Assembly (NCBI GenBank): GCA_031287575.1 | Contig: JAITSV010000057.1 | Coordinates: 1-59,314 of the forward strand | Source of the DNA: Desulfovibrio sp. | GTDB taxonomy: Bacteria > Desulfobacterota > Desulfovibrionia > Desulfovibrionales > Desulfovibrionaceae | Length of the DNA stretch: 59,314 nucleotides | Direction: 5' to 3' | Program-made: the position numbers and the translations under genes | In this document: one piece after another, positions 1 to 11,695 of the stretch | Layout: every line of letters starts with the position of its first letter | Numbering within the stretch: the stretch's first letter is position 1 | Notes under the pieces: model-generated | The model's database searches: none | What the model saw: only the letters and a program-made list of their open reading frames with translations | Told to the model about the DNA's origin: nothing

Positions 1-221
1 ACGGTGCAGCGCACCCGCAGCTTGTCGGACAACTGGTCTTCCAGCACGCCGCGCAGCAGCGGCGGCATGGCCAGCCCGGCCAGCACGCCCCATGCCGCGA
101 CGATGCCGACGATGGTGTAGGTCCAGCGGCGCACCCGCCGCAGGGCCCACCACGCCTTGCCGCGCACTGCAATGGCGTCTGGCGACCACCCCGATGAACT
201 CTTTTCCGGCTTCGCGCTCAT
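1..221 (-). CDS. DUF748 / AsmA-like protein, N-terminal fragment
   Basis: This is the first 73 codons of a leftward gene that runs off the left edge of the window. The ATG is preceded by a GGAGC ribosome-binding sequence. The peptide has a basic N-terminus, one hydrophobic segment at about residues 35-52, and then the MPPLLRGVLEDQL-type stretch that opens DUF748 proteins: an inner-membrane anchor followed by a large AsmA-like periplasmic domain thought to act in envelope or lipid transport. Only the anchor is visible, so the family call rests on the pattern 'TM helix, PPLL, amphipathic EDQLSDKL'. The function of the complete protein cannot be judged here. Confidence 0.6.
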   Translation of the reverse strand, partial: MSAKPEKSSSGWSPDAIAVRGKAWWALRRVRRWTYTIVGIVAAWGVLAGLAMPPLLRGVLEDQLSDKLRVRCT

Positions 222-592
222 ACCCGCTCCATGCCTCCAGATTGATGATGCTGCCAACACCATAGAGCAGTTGCGCTTTCATGAGAAGGGGTGTGCGCCA
301 CAACGCGGGGCAACCCTACCCCCCCTCACTCTTGACGGCCCCCCGTGGAGGCACGGCGGCATCACCATACGGCGACACGCATGCCGCGAATCATGCGGAC
401 CATGCAGGGGGTTGGAGCCTGGACGCAAAAAAACGCCGCCGGAAACACTGTTCCCGACAGCGCTGACATGCATACCGTGGCATACCGTGGCATACCGTGG
501 CATGCCGCGGCACACCGTGGCTCGCTGCGGCACACCGGGCACACCGGGCACACCGCTTCGCACCGCATGCGTACGCGGCCGCGCCCCCGGCC
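222..592. repeat. Intergenic spacer with degenerate 10-bp and 9-bp tandem repeats
   Basis: This 371-bp spacer lies between two leftward genes and has no convincing gene. From 471 to 520 there are five tandem decamers: three identical cataccgtgg units, then two variants (catgccgcgg, cacaccgtgg). After another variant it passes into 9-bp cacaccggg units up to about 555. The array sits just downstream of the RTX gene's stop codon. No uridine-tailed hairpin was seen. Confidence 0.65.
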
Positions 593-2080
593 CTACACGT
601 AGGGCATGAGCAGCACGGGGATTTCTCCGTCCTCCTCCTCGCCGTACAGCTGCCCCATGCGCTGCATGGCCCCGTAGATGGCCACCAGGTCGCGCCCCCG
701 GCCTCCGCTGACCCGCGCGGGTTCATCCAGCCCGCGCCGACCACCCGGCGCGCCGTACACGTTCAGGTTGTCGTCGCCCTCTCCGCCGCGCACCTCGTTC
801 CAGGCCAGGTCGCCTTCGGCGTAGTAGGCACCCGGCAGGCCGTCCACCTTCCATGCCGTGGGGGAAAGCCCGCCGGGCACCAGGTCGCCCCCCTTGCTGA
901 CGTGACGCTTGCGGCCCACTTCCAGCACGTCGTTACCCTCGCCGCCGTCGTAGGTGGCGAAGAACGAGGTCACGGCCCGCATGACGTCATCGCCGGTGCC
1001 CCCCGTAAACACGGTGGTGTGCGCCGCGTTGACGGCAAAGGTGTCGCCGTCCTGCCCGCCGTCGGCATTGCCCCGCTCGTACAAGCCGGTGAAGGTATCG
1101 CGCCCTTCCTCGCCGAAGACGCTGGAAACCCGGAACCGCCCGCCGAAGGTATCGTCCCCCAGCCCACCGTTGATGGCCGACCTCCGGAAATCGCCGTGCA
1201 CCACATCGTCGCCGAGGCCCGCGTTGACCTGGGAATAGGCGACGAGGTCCATCTTGAAGCTGTCGTTGCCGTCGCCCGCGTCGATGCCCGCGAAGTGCAT
1301 CTCGCCCTTCAGCCTGTCGTCGCCGAGGCCCGCGTTGACGATGGCATGGGCCATGGTGCCGCCCAGCGTGTCATCGCCCTCGCCCCCGTCCAGCAGCACG
1401 TGCAGACTGTTGTCCAGGTCGATCCGGTCATCGCCCGCCCCGCCGGAAAGCAGCGTCATGCCCCCCTCGCCGGAAGCGGCATTGCCCCACACCGAGCCCA
1501 GGATGGTGTCGTCGCCGTCGCCGCCATCCACCCCGCCGCTGCCGCCCAGCGAAATGACCATGTCGTTGCCGGCCCCGGCGTTCACCTGCCGGTCGCTCAT
1601 GCGGATCAGGATGTCGTTGCCCTCCGTGCCCTCGAAGGTGCCGCCTTCCTCGGCTTCCTCCAGCGTCACGCTGCCGTCGGGGTTGCGCACCACCCGGGTA
1701 TCGGCGGTGATCTCGCCGCGCGCCAGTTCGGTGCCGCCCTGGCGGACCACCACGCGCCACGCGGCGCTGGTGTTGCCGTCCTTGTCCTTTTCGTGGGGGG
1801 CCAGCATCTGCACGTCCAGCGCGTCGGCGCTCATGGCGCGCAGGCCGGTGGCGCCGCCGGACAGAATGCGTTCGTAGCGCAACTGCTGTTCTTCGGACGC
1901 GCGCGAAATGTTGCCGAACTCGAACACCACGTCGGGCGTACGAGTGGACACGGTGTCGTAGGCGTCGGTCAGGCTGCCGCGCTGGCTCACCGGCCCGGTG
2001 CCGTACCGGGCGCGGCGGGCCTCCTGCTGCCGCGCCTGCGATTCGCGCAGCAGGTAGCCGGAAATGGGGGAAAGGATCAT
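593..2080 (-). CDS. RTX-type calcium-binding repeat protein
   Basis: A 495-residue acidic protein. The first ~175 residues have no recognisable fold. From about residue 180 onward there are roughly a dozen glycine/aspartate nonapeptide-like units (GGDGDDTIL, GGAGDDRID, GGEGDDTLG, NAGLGDDRL and similar), the signature of RTX parallel beta-rolls that bind Ca2+ after export. No Sec signal peptide is visible, consistent with type I secretion, which uses a C-terminal signal; no secretion genes are in the window. The repeats are degenerate and spaced further apart than in classic haemolysins. The role is unknown; adhesin, surface or biofilm protein is possible. The C-terminus (VLLMPYV) is hydrophobic, which is compatible with a type I signal but proves nothing. 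Confidence 0.75.
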   Translation of the reverse strand: MILSPISGYLLRESQARQQEARRARYGTGPVSQRGSLTDAYDTVSTRTPDVVFEFGNISRASEEQQLRYERILSGGATGLRAMSADALDVQMLAPHEKDKDGNTSAAWRVVVRQGGTELARGEITADTRVVRNPDGSVTLEEAEEGGTFEGTEGNDILIRMSDRQVNAGAGNDMVISLGGSGGVDGGDGDDTILGSVWGNAASGEGGMTLLSGGAGDDRIDLDNSLHVLLDGGEGDDTLGGTMAHAIVNAGLGDDRLKGEMHFAGIDAGDGNDSFKMDLVAYSQVNAGLGDDVVHGDFRRSAINGGLGDDTFGGRFRVSSVFGEEGRDTFTGLYERGNADGGQDGDTFAVNAAHTTVFTGGTGDDVMRAVTSFFATYDGGEGNDVLEVGRKRHVSKGGDLVPGGLSPTAWKVDGLPGAYYAEGDLAWNEVRGGEGDDNLNVYGAPGGRRGLDEPARVSGGRGRDLVAIYGAMQRMGQLYGEEEDGEIPVLLMPYV

Positions 2081-2160
2081 GGCGTTACCCCGTGACAGGT
2101 TGCCGTCACAAAGCCATATCGGCCCACCTTTACATATCTTTACACAAAAAATGGCGCCAA

Positions 2161-2194
2161 ACCAAAAAACGCCGCTCCGGCGAACCGGAGCGGC
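2161..2194 (-). terminator. Rho-independent terminator of tyrS
   Basis: Perfect 10-bp stem gccgctccgg / ccggagcggc (2171-2180 and 2185-2194) with a 4-base loop. On the minus strand it is followed by GTTTTTTGG. It lies about 75 bases beyond the tyrS stop codon. Confidence 0.85.
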
Positions 2195-2267
2195 GTGAGG
2201 ACACCATGTGAATATCTATAACCGCGCGACGTTGCGGTGCAAACGCGAATCCGCCGGATACCGGGGA

Positions 2268-3467
2268 CTACCCCGTGACGGTCAGGCGCAGGAAGCGCTT
2301 CTTGCCCAGCTTGACCACGTAGCCGCCGGGGGCCAGCGGGGCCATGGCGTCGTCGCAGCGCACGCCGTCCACGGACAGGGCGCCTTCCTTGATCAGCCGC
2401 TTGGCCTCGCCGCGCGATTTGACCAGGCCCGCCGCTTCCAGAAACACCGGCGGGGTGCTGTCCTCGCCCAGGATGCAGGTGTGTTCGGGCGCGTCGTCGG
2501 GCACGCCGCCCCCGGCGAACACGGCGTTGAAGCCCTGGCGGGCCTCGGCGGCCTTGTCCTCGCCGTGGTAGCGGGCGGTAATCTCGAAGGCCAGGTCTTC
2601 CTTGACCGCCTTGGGGTGCGCCTCACCGGCCCGCACGCGGCGCTTCATGTCCGCGATGTCGTCCAGCGAGCGGGCGGAAATGAGTTCGTAGTAGCGCCAC
2701 ATGAGTTCGTCGGACACGGACATGATCTTGCCGAACATGTCGGACGGCGGTTCATCGATGCCCACGTAGTTGCCGAGGGACTTCGACATCTTCTTCACGC
2801 CGTCAAGGCCTTCCAGGATGGGCACGGTAAGGATGCACTGCGGCTCCTGCCCGTACTGCGATTGCAGCGTACGGCCCATGAGCAGGTTGAACTTCTGGTC
2901 GGTGCCGCCCAGTTCCACGTCGGCACGCAGGGCCACGGAATCATACCCCTGCACCAGCGGGTACAGGAACTCATGGATGGCGATGGGCCGCCCGTCGCGG
3001 TAGCGCTTTTCGAAGTCGTCGCGCTCCAGCATGCGGGCCACGGTGTAGCGCGAGGCCAGGCGCACGAAGTCCGCGGCGGAAAAGGCGTTCATCCAGCGCG
3101 AATTGAAATCCACCTCGGTCTTTTCCGGGTCCAGGATCTTGAAGACCTGCTTCTTGTAGGTCTCCGCGTTGTCCAGAATCTGTTCCGGCGTCAGCGGCGG
3201 ACGGGTGTCCGAGCGGCCCGAAGGGTCGCCGATCTGGCCGGTGAAGTCGCCGATCAGGAAGATGACGGTGTGGCCCAGTTCCTGGAAATGGCGCAGCTTG
3301 TGGATGAGCACCGTGTGGCCCAGGTGCAGGTCTGGCGCGGTGGGATCGAAGCCCGCCTTGATGCGCAGCGGCGTGCCGCGCGCGATCTTCTTGCGCAGTT
3401 CGGCCTCGTCGATGAGTTCGGCCATGCCGCGCTTGATGCGTTCCAACTGGGTGTCGATGTCGATCAT
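2268..3467 (-). CDS. tyrS: Tyrosyl-tRNA synthetase
   Basis: Charges tRNA-Tyr with tyrosine in the cytoplasm. The 399-residue protein carries the class I signatures: HLGH at residues 48-51 (HIGH motif) and KMSKS at 226-230. It ends in an S4-type RNA-binding domain from about residue 335 ([21 protein letters not shown]). The start was placed at MIDIDTQ because the codons upstream are low-complexity and unlike the family; a GAGGGGT sequence lies about 10 bases upstream. It appears to be transcribed alone: its own terminator lies downstream and 241 bp separate it from the phosphoesterase gene upstream. Confidence 0.97.
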   Translation of the reverse strand: MIDIDTQLERIKRGMAELIDEAELRKKIARGTPLRIKAGFDPTAPDLHLGHTVLIHKLRHFQELGHTVIFLIGDFTGQIGDPSGRSDTRPPLTPEQILDNAETYKKQVFKILDPEKTEVDFNSRWMNAFSAADFVRLASRYTVARMLERDDFEKRYRDGRPIAIHEFLYPLVQGYDSVALRADVELGGTDQKFNLLMGRTLQSQYGQEPQCILTVPILEGLDGVKKMSKSLGNYVGIDEPPSDMFGKIMSVSDELMWRYYELISARSLDDIADMKRRVRAGEAHPKAVKEDLAFEITARYHGEDKAAEARQGFNAVFAGGGVPDDAPEHTCILGEDSTPPVFLEAAGLVKSRGEAKRLIKEGALSVDGVRCDDAMAPLAPGGYVVKLGKKRFLRLTVTG

Positions 3468-3708
3468 GGTCTGCAACCCCTCTGCATGGTATCGGGACGG
3501 TCTTCCAGAGATGGCGGGTGGTGTCAACCCGATTGGGGCCAAGCGGGGGCCGGCCGGGTGACGATGGGGGCCGACGGGAAGCCGGGCGGGTGCTCAAGGC
3601 GGGCCGGCAGCGGCTGGCAGCAGCCCGTGCGCCCCCGGCAGGGGACGTGCCGTACGCGGTTGGCGCCCTGCCGCCCCGCATCAGCCAGCGCGGCCCCTTC
3701 CGTCAGGC

Positions 3709-4551
3709 TCAGGCGTCCTGTGCCTGCGGCGTGGCGTCGCCCGTATCGAACACCTCCGCCGCCGGGCAGCCCACGCGCAACGTGCGGATGGACCGCGCCC
3801 TGCCGGTGGCCTCGTCCACGTCCAGCAGCACGCCGTTCAGCGAGCCGCGCCCCGTGGCCGGGCGAAAGCGCTGCGGCAGCCGGGTCAGAAAGCGGTCCAC
3901 GATGACCTTGTGGTCCATGCCCAGCACGGAGGCCTCTACCCCGCACATGCCCGCATCCGTCAGGTAGGCGGTGGAGCCGGGCAACAGCATGGCGTCGGCG
4001 GTCTGCACGTGGGTATGGGTGCCGATGACCGCGCTGACGCGCCCATCCAGGAACCAGCCCAGGGCCTTCTTTTCGCTGGTGGCCTCGGCGTGGAAGTCCA
4101 CCAGACGGATGACGGGATGCCCCTCTTCCGCCTCCAGCCGGGCCAGCAGGGTTTCCGCCGTGCGGAAGGGGCAGTCCAGCGGGTCCATGTAGGTGGTGCC
4201 GCACAGGTTCAGCACGGCCAGGCGATGCCCGCCGGGCAGATCGTACACGCCAAGGCCGCGCCCCGGCGCGCCCGCCGGGTAGTTGGCGGGGCGCAGCAGG
4301 CGCGGCTCCTTGTCCAGCGCGCCGTACAGGTCGCGGTGCTTCCAGACGTGGTTGCCGGTGGTCAGGATGTCGATGCCCATGCCCAGCAGTTCGCGCAGGG
4401 TTTCCGCCGTCAGGCCGATGCCGCCGGAGGCGTTCTCGCCATTGGCGATGACCACGTCGGCGGCATGCTCGCGCCGCAGGGCGGGCAGCAGTTCCTTCAG
4501 GGCCTGCCTGCCCGGCTTGCCCACGATGTCGCCAAAGAAAAGAATGCGCAT
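3709..4551 (-). CDS. ymdB: YmdB-family metallophosphoesterase
   Basis: A 280-residue protein of the TIGR00282/YmdB family, calcineurin-like phosphoesterases; the Bacillus member is a 2',3'-cyclic-nucleotide phosphodiesterase that influences biofilm and motility. Metal-ligand motifs in order are FGDIVGKPGR near the N-terminus, NGENASGG, TGNHVWKH, DFHAEATSEK and GTHTHVQTAD, all as expected for the family. The start MRILFFGD fits the fold, since the first strand begins at once. The last ~20 residues (FDTGDATPQAQDA) extend past the conserved domain. It lies downstream of moeA on the same strand, separated by 100 bp containing a long inverted repeat, so co-expression with moeA is uncertain. Confidence 0.93.
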   Translation of the reverse strand: MRILFFGDIVGKPGRQALKELLPALRREHAADVVIANGENASGGIGLTAETLRELLGMGIDILTTGNHVWKHRDLYGALDKEPRLLRPANYPAGAPGRGLGVYDLPGGHRLAVLNLCGTTYMDPLDCPFRTAETLLARLEAEEGHPVIRLVDFHAEATSEKKALGWFLDGRVSAVIGTHTHVQTADAMLLPGSTAYLTDAGMCGVEASVLGMDHKVIVDRFLTRLPQRFRPATGRGSLNGVLLDVDEATGRARSIRTLRVGCPAAEVFDTGDATPQAQDA

Positions 4552-4580
4552 GATTTGCTGTTCCGTATGCTGTGTAACGA

Positions 4581-4650
4581 CCAACGCGGAGATTTTCGTT
4601 TCCGGCAAGGAAGAGGGCTGACGCCGCCGGAAGCGAAAAGGCCGCGTTGG
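4581..4650. repeat. Long imperfect inverted repeat between moeA and ymdB
   Basis: Arms of about 25 bases (4581-4605 and 4627-4650) are nearly complementary: ccaacgcgg and ccgcgttgg at the outside, ttttcg / cgaaaa inside, tttccgg / ccggaag at the loop end. The loop is 21 bases. The right arm begins next to the moeA stop codon (minus strand). There is no poly-U tail in either direction, so this is not a standard intrinsic terminator. It may be an mRNA-processing or stability hairpin. Confidence 0.6.
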
Positions 4651-4651
4651 A

Positions 4652-5947
4652 TCAAATAAGGTAGGCGTCGTGCTCCGAGCCCGCCACCAGTCCCTCCGCC
4701 CGCTCGGGGATGCGCACCAGCGCATGCGCCCCGGTAAGCGTATGCAGCAGGCCGGACTTGCCCAGCAACGGCACGGCCAGCGGCGGCACGGCAACGCCTC
4801 CGCCCTGCCCTGCGTCTCCAGGTTCGCGGGTCGCGGTTTCGATGCGCACCCGCACCCAGTCCTCGCGCCCCTGGCGCGACGCCACGTTGCGCGCCAGGCG
4901 CACCCGGCGCGCGGGCCACAGAGACCGGTCGAAGGCTTCGGCCCTGCCGGAAAGGTGGTGCAGAAAGGGTACCCCCAGCACGAACATGACCACCTGGGCA
5001 GAGGTCACCTGCCCGGGCAGGCCCCACACCGCGCGGCAACCGTCCCCGCCGCCCTCCCCGCGCACTCGCGCAAGGATGGTCGGCTTGCCGGGGCTGATGG
5101 CCACGCCGTGGGCCAGCAGTTCCGCCCCTTCGATGCGCGACAGCGCGGCCACGGTCAGGTCGCGCACCCCCACGGAACTGCCGCCGGACAGCAGCACCAC
5201 GTCGGCGTCACGCAGCCCCTCGCGCAGGGCCGCCTCCAGCGCGTCCAGTTCGTCGGGCACGATGCCGAGGCAGCGCGCGTCGCACCCGGCCCGGCGCACC
5301 AGCGCGGCCAGGGTGTGGCTGTTCACGTCGCGCACCTGACCGGGCCGGGGCGTGGCCTCGGGGGGCACCAGTTCGTCTCCGGTGGAAATGACGACCACGC
5401 GCGGGGCGCGGTGCACGCGCACCGCCGTGGCACCCACGGCGGCCAGCATGCCCACTTCCTGCGGGCGCAGCCGGGTGCCCGCCGTCAGCGCGGGCGTGCC
5501 CGCCATGGCGTCCTCGCCGCGCAGCATCACGTTTTCGCCGGGGGCCACGGCGCGGCGCATCTCGATGGTGCCCGCCCCCAGCTCGTGGGTGTGCTCCACC
5601 ATGACCACCGCGTCGGTGCCTTCGGGCATCACCCCGCCGGTGACGATGGCGGCACAACGGCCCGGTGCAACGGCAAAGGAGGCGGGATGCTCTATGTCCA
5701 CCCTGCCGTCGCATTCGAGGTAGGCGGGGTTCGTTTCCGTGGTGCCGAACAGATCGGCGGCACGCACGGCGTAGCCGTCCATGCCCGCGCGGTCGGTAAG
5801 GGGCAAGTCTTCCGCGGCGATGACGTCCGCCGCCAGCACGCGGCCATCAGCGTGGTGCAGGTCCACCGTTTCCGCCGCCAGCGGCGGAAAGGCGCGCAAG
5901 AGCCCGGTGAACGCCTCCACCGAGAGCACGTTGAAAAATCCGGTCAT
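4652..5947 (-). CDS. moeA: Molybdopterin molybdenumtransferase
   Basis: MoeA inserts molybdate (or tungstate) into adenylylated molybdopterin, the last step of Moco synthesis. Desulfovibrio needs this cofactor for formate dehydrogenases and related enzymes. The 431-residue product shows the N-terminal MoeA pattern LPLTDRAGMDGYAVRA, the VVMVEHT stretch, the MoCF-binding domain with ISTGDELV, LLSGGSSVG and the ISPGKPT motif, and a C-terminal beta domain. The start MTGFFNVL was chosen because conservation begins there and AAAGGA lies about 13 bases upstream. No other Moco gene is adjacent. Confidence 0.95.
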   Translation of the reverse strand: MTGFFNVLSVEAFTGLLRAFPPLAAETVDLHHADGRVLAADVIAAEDLPLTDRAGMDGYAVRAADLFGTTETNPAYLECDGRVDIEHPASFAVAPGRCAAIVTGGVMPEGTDAVVMVEHTHELGAGTIEMRRAVAPGENVMLRGEDAMAGTPALTAGTRLRPQEVGMLAAVGATAVRVHRAPRVVVISTGDELVPPEATPRPGQVRDVNSHTLAALVRRAGCDARCLGIVPDELDALEAALREGLRDADVVLLSGGSSVGVRDLTVAALSRIEGAELLAHGVAISPGKPTILARVRGEGGGDGCRAVWGLPGQVTSAQVVMFVLGVPFLHHLSGRAEAFDRSLWPARRVRLARNVASRQGREDWVRVRIETATREPGDAGQGGGVAVPPLAVPLLGKSGLLHTLTGAHALVRIPERAEGLVAGSEHDAYLI

Positions 5948-6424
5948 GGTCACGGGTGGTTCCTTTTCCTTCTCGCGCACAGGGGGCGCCGCCCCGCGCG
6001 GAATGGCCGCACGGCGGCACCGCACGCCTGTGGTGGCACGGGTTGGACGCGAACACCTCTCCTACCCCGCACGGGCGCTACGGGCAAGGGAGCCGTCACG
6101 GTCAGGAATGCTGTCCGACCCATTGACACGTTTTTCGCAAAGGGCTAGACATACCACATACGATTTTAAAAATCGTGTCACCGCCTACACGGTGAGTTTC
6201 CGCAAGAGAGCTACGCATCCCTCCCACCTGCGCCCCCGTCGCTCCCGCTGGCGGGGGCGCGCTGCCTTTCCGGGACGGGTTGGGCATGCCTGGCGCCCCG
6301 CGTAGCGGGCGTGACGGGCCTCCCCCCATTGAAACAACTGGCCCATCCGTCGCAACCGGCCCGTCTGCTTGACACCCCCATGCCCCCGGCGTAGGCAGGA
6401 TGCTCCCATTTTCGGAGTACATCC
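5948..6424. promoter_or_regulatory. Divergent moeA / EamA spacer with TTGACA box and 8-bp palindrome
   Basis: This 477-bp gap has no gene. At 6123-6128 there is a perfect TTGACA, with TAGACA 17 bases later (6146-6151), a possible weak rightward promoter. Just downstream is a perfect AT-rich palindrome acgatttt-a-aaaatcgt (6160-6176) that could be an operator. A GC-rich stem (gcgcccccg / cgggggcgc, 6230-6260) follows without a T-run. None of this is proven; the EamA start lies about 270 bases from the putative start point. Confidence 0.35.
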
Positions 6425-7333
6425 ATGCACGCATCCCCCCGCAATGACGGCCCTGGCGGCGGCACGCGCGGCGTCCTGCTGGCGCTGGCGGCCACCGTCA
6501 TCTGGTCCGGCAATTTCATCGTGGCGCGCGCGCTGGCCGACAGCATGCCGCCGGTATCCGTCTCGTTCGCGCGGTGGCTGGTGGCCACCTGCGTCCTGCT
6601 GCCCTTCGGCCTCGGCCCGTTGCGCCGCGAATGGCCGGTGGTGCGCGCCCACCTGGCCTACTTCTGCGTGACCGGCTTCGTGGGCGTTTCGGTGTTCAAC
6701 ACCTTCATCTACGTGGCCGGGCGCACCACCGCCGCGTTGAACATGGCGCTCATCGCCACGTCGTCGCCCATCTTCATCATCCTGTTCTCGCGGGTGTTCC
6801 TGGGCGAGGCGGTGACCCTGCGCCGCCTGGCGGGCCTGGCCACGGCGGTGGCCGGCATCGTGGTGCTGGTGACGCGGGGCGACCTGGCGCGCCTGTCCAC
6901 CCTCACCTTCACCAGCGGCGACCTGTGGATGGTGGCCGCCTCCATGCTGTTCGCGGGGTATTCGGTGCTGGTGCGCAAGCGCCCGGCGGGCGTGGGGCAG
7001 ACCACGTTCCTGATGGCCACCTTCATTCCCGGCCTGCTGGGCATCCTGCCCATGCTGGCGTGGGAGCTTTCCACCGGGCCCATGCCCGTGTTCACGCCGC
7101 AGGCCGTGGCCGGGGTGCTGTACATCGGGCTGGGGGCGTCGCTGGTGGCCTACCGCTGCTGGAACCTGGCCATCGCGGCCATCGGCCCCAGCCGCGCGGC
7201 GCTGATCTACTATTCCCTGCCCGCCTTCAGCGGGCTGGAGGCGCTGCTGCTGTTGGGCGAACCGGTAACGCCCGCCCACTTCACGAGCGGCGCGCTGATC
7301 CTGGGCGGCATTCTGGTGGCCACGCGGGAATGA
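6425..7333 (+). CDS. EamA-family (DMT superfamily) transporter
   Basis: A 302-residue, ten-helix inner-membrane protein made of two EamA repeats of about 140 residues each, the layout of RhaT/YdcZ/PecM-type metabolite exporters. The first repeat opens with TVIWSGNFIVARALADSMPPVSVSFARW and ends with ..GEAVTLRRLAGL; the second has the mirrored ..GEPVTPAHFTSGALILGGI. The substrate cannot be predicted. GGAG lies 8 bases before the ATG. The stop codon is only 4 bases from the stop of the convergent response regulator gene, leaving no room for a terminator between them. Confidence 0.9.
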   Translation: MHASPRNDGPGGGTRGVLLALAATVIWSGNFIVARALADSMPPVSVSFARWLVATCVLLPFGLGPLRREWPVVRAHLAYFCVTGFVGVSVFNTFIYVAGRTTAALNMALIATSSPIFIILFSRVFLGEAVTLRRLAGLATAVAGIVVLVTRGDLARLSTLTFTSGDLWMVAASMLFAGYSVLVRKRPAGVGQTTFLMATFIPGLLGILPMLAWELSTGPMPVFTPQAVAGVLYIGLGASLVAYRCWNLAIAAIGPSRAALIYYSLPAFSGLEALLLLGEPVTPAHFTSGALILGGILVATRE

Positions 7334-7337
7334 CGGC

Positions 7338-8908
<1,571 letters not shown>

Positions 8909-8912
<4 letters not shown>

Positions 8913-11596
8913 TCCTCCCGGATTGGGGCGTCACTGTACGCCGGTCGGCCGGCAGCCGGGCCGGATCCGGAACCGGGCGGAGGGCCGGGCGGTACCGCGC
9001 CCGAAAAGGTCGGGGACGGCGGCACGGGGCCTGCGGGCGGCGTGGGTCTGGCGGACGGCGCGGGAACCGCGGGCGGTGTGGGCCCGGCAGGCGGTGTGGG
9101 ACAAACGGCACCCACCACAGGCAGGCGCACCGTGAACTCCGCGCCGCCAAGTTCGGCGCTGTCGCCAGCCGCCACGCTGCCGCCCGCGTCCACCACCAGG
9201 CCGTAGACCACGGCGAGGCCGAGGCCCGTGCCCATTTCCTTGGTGGTGAAGAACGGATCGAACACGTCCGTGCGCAGGTGGCCGGGCACGCCGGTGCCGG
9301 AATCGGCCACGGTGGCCACCACCTCGCCGGGGTTTTCGCCCCGCCGCACCCGGATGCGCACCCTGCCCTCGCCCGAGACGGGCAGCGCCTCCAGCGCGTT
9401 GAGCACGAGGTTGCTGAAAATCTGTTCCAGGGCCTGCTCGCCCGCCGTCACCGGGGGCAGGTCCGGCTCCGTCTGTGCCGTGACCGAGGCGAACTTCTTG
9501 GCCGCCTGCACCGCGAAGACCTCCGCCACCGAGCGCGCCACGCGGGCGATGTCCGCTGGCGCGGCCCCGGCGGCCTTGGGCCGGGCGAAGTTCAGGAGGT
9601 CGCGCAGCACGCGCTGGGCCTGGCGGGTGTGCCGCAGGATCACGTCCAGGTCGGCCTGCTGCTGGGCATCGCCGGTATTGCGGCGCAACAGTTCGGCGTA
9701 GCACAGGATGACCCCCAGCGGGTTGTTGATCTCGTGCGCGAGGCCTGCGGCCAGCTTGCCCACGGTGACCATCTTTTCGCTCTGGCTGACCTGCGCGAAC
9801 ATGCGCTTCTCCAGCGTGGTCTCGCGCACGTAGACCGCCGCGCGGCCCGGCTCGTCGGCCCCGCGCGCTAGCGGGTACCGGTTGACCATGAACGAGCGCC
9901 CGCCGGGCAGCACCACCTCGCGCGATTCCGCCCCCTGGGACGGGACGGGCGTTGTGGCCATGGCCCGGCCGGTGGCGCCGCGTCCACGGGCCTCACCCGC
10001 CTCACCGGGCAGGCGGGCACCGTCGCCGCCGCCCAGGACGGCCAGCAGGTCGCCAGAGGGCGCGGAACCGCCGGAAAGCTCCAGCGACAGCCGCCGCGCC
10101 CCCTCGTTGGCGATGATCACCGAACCGGAACCATCCACCAGGGCCAGCGGTTCGCGGATGCCCTCGAACACCGATTGCAACACGTCCATGTGACGTACCA
10201 GCCGGTCCAGGGCCGACAGGTTTTCGGCCACGGTGCCAAGCTGTCGCCCCAGCGCGGCCAGCACGTCCGGATTCTGCCGCGCCGCGTCGTCGGCGTCGTC
10301 CCATTCCAGGCACAGCAGCCCTTCCGCCTCGCCCGCCTGCGCCTCCACCGGCACGAACAGCGAGGTGCCGTGCCCCACCACCTGCCCGCCGGTCAACGCG
10401 GCAACCAGGGAACCGGGCAGGTCCGGCCGCCGGCCGGGTTCCGGCCAGGCGTAAAAATTGTGCGAGACCAGGGTGCACACGTAGCTGATGCGCCGCGCGC
10501 CGAAGCGGCGGCATATCTGCGGCAGGGCGCAACGCCACAAGCCCTCGCGGGTGCGCAGGGTGCGCATGTCCTCGAACAGGCGCACGAACAGGGCAACGTC
10601 GGTGCGGCGTTCATCCGCCTCGCGCGAGAGTTCGGCGGTGCGCTCGTCCACCATCTGGCGCAGGTTGTCGGCATAGCGCTGCAACTGGATCCGGGCGTCG
10701 GCCAGGTGGTGGGCCACCTGCTCGAAGCCGTCCACGAGTTCGTCGATCTCGTCGCCCTGCTCCAGCTTTTCGATGAGCGCGGCGCTGCCGTCCGTCCCGC
10801 AGGCCCCGGCGCCCCATTCGGCCCCCTGCGCCAGGGTACGCCGGAATACCCCGGTCAGGCGGCGCAGGTTGCGCACCACCAGCACGCGAAACACCACGCT
10901 GGCCGACGAGAAGAAGATCAGGGCACACCCCACCAGCGACACGAAGAAAATGGTGATGGACTGGCGCAACCCCTCCACCGACGCGGAAACGGGCACCGCC
11001 ACGTAGTCCAGCCCGGCGGCCACGTTCATGACCTGGCCGAAGCCGCGTGCACCGTACATGTCCACCAGTTCCGACGGGGCGTCCACGGGACGGCCATGGC
11101 AGGCCATGCACGGTTCGGTGAACACCACGGGCCGGGCAATGGCGTAGTACTCCTGCCCGTTCACGATGTCGTAGCCGGTCCACAGCGAAATGTCCGGGTT
11201 GGCGCGGAAGTGCTGGATCAGCTCCCGCTCGCGGAGTGTGGCTTCGTAGGCCGGGTTGCGTGCGGAGATGGCCACCCGGCGATAGGTGTGCCCGGTGCCC
11301 GTGCCGCGCATGCGGTCCATGACCTGGCGCGAGATGAACGACGAGGACATGGCCTCCATGATGAAGTCGCCGGGGTGCTCCTCCATCATGCGCGGGCGCA
11401 GGGTGTCCCGCACGAAGCCCTGGATGGCGTCCACCTGGGCGAAGACCAGTTCGGCCTTGGCCTGCACCTCTTCTTCCAGCACGTCGCGCAGGTGCATGTA
11501 CAGCGCCGAGGCGAACACTCCGCCAAGACAGACCACCACGACGGCCAGCCCGGCGAGGAACTTGTGCTGGAGGGTGTGCGGCTTGGGAATGTGCAT
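8909..11596 (-). CDS. Haem-c-containing sensor histidine kinase (Tll0287-like/DUF3365)
   Basis: A membrane sensor kinase of about 895 residues. In order: TM1 (about 12-34); a periplasmic DUF3365/Tll0287-like domain with a single CXXCH haem-c site, CMACH, at 163-167; TM2 (about 214-240); a linker/HAMP region; a GAF-like region (about 330-465); a PAS-like region (about 470-590); HisKA with His621 in GLAHEINNPLG; and a HATPase with GTGLGLAVV. A proline-rich tail of about 65 residues follows. The haem predicts sensing of redox state, NO, CO or O2 in the periplasm. A GTG codon 81 bases upstream (11677) is an alternative start; the ATG was preferred because the extra residues precede the natural TM1. 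It pairs with the overlapping downstream regulator. Confidence 0.93.
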
Positions 11597-11695
11597 GGGC
11601 GGCACCGACCGGAAGAAAGGCCGCGAGGGCGCGGGATATACGGACGGTATGTCGGGCGGGTCGACCGCGTCAAGCACGGCGCCCCGCCTGGTGCA

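Noticed and set aside
497..2095. Long rightward open frame opposite the RTX gene
   Set aside because: His/Val/Ala-rich shadow of the repeat gene; no ribosome-binding site, no family pattern.
6230..6260. GC-rich hairpin before the EamA gene as a terminator
   Set aside because: No T-run on either strand and no gene needing termination there.
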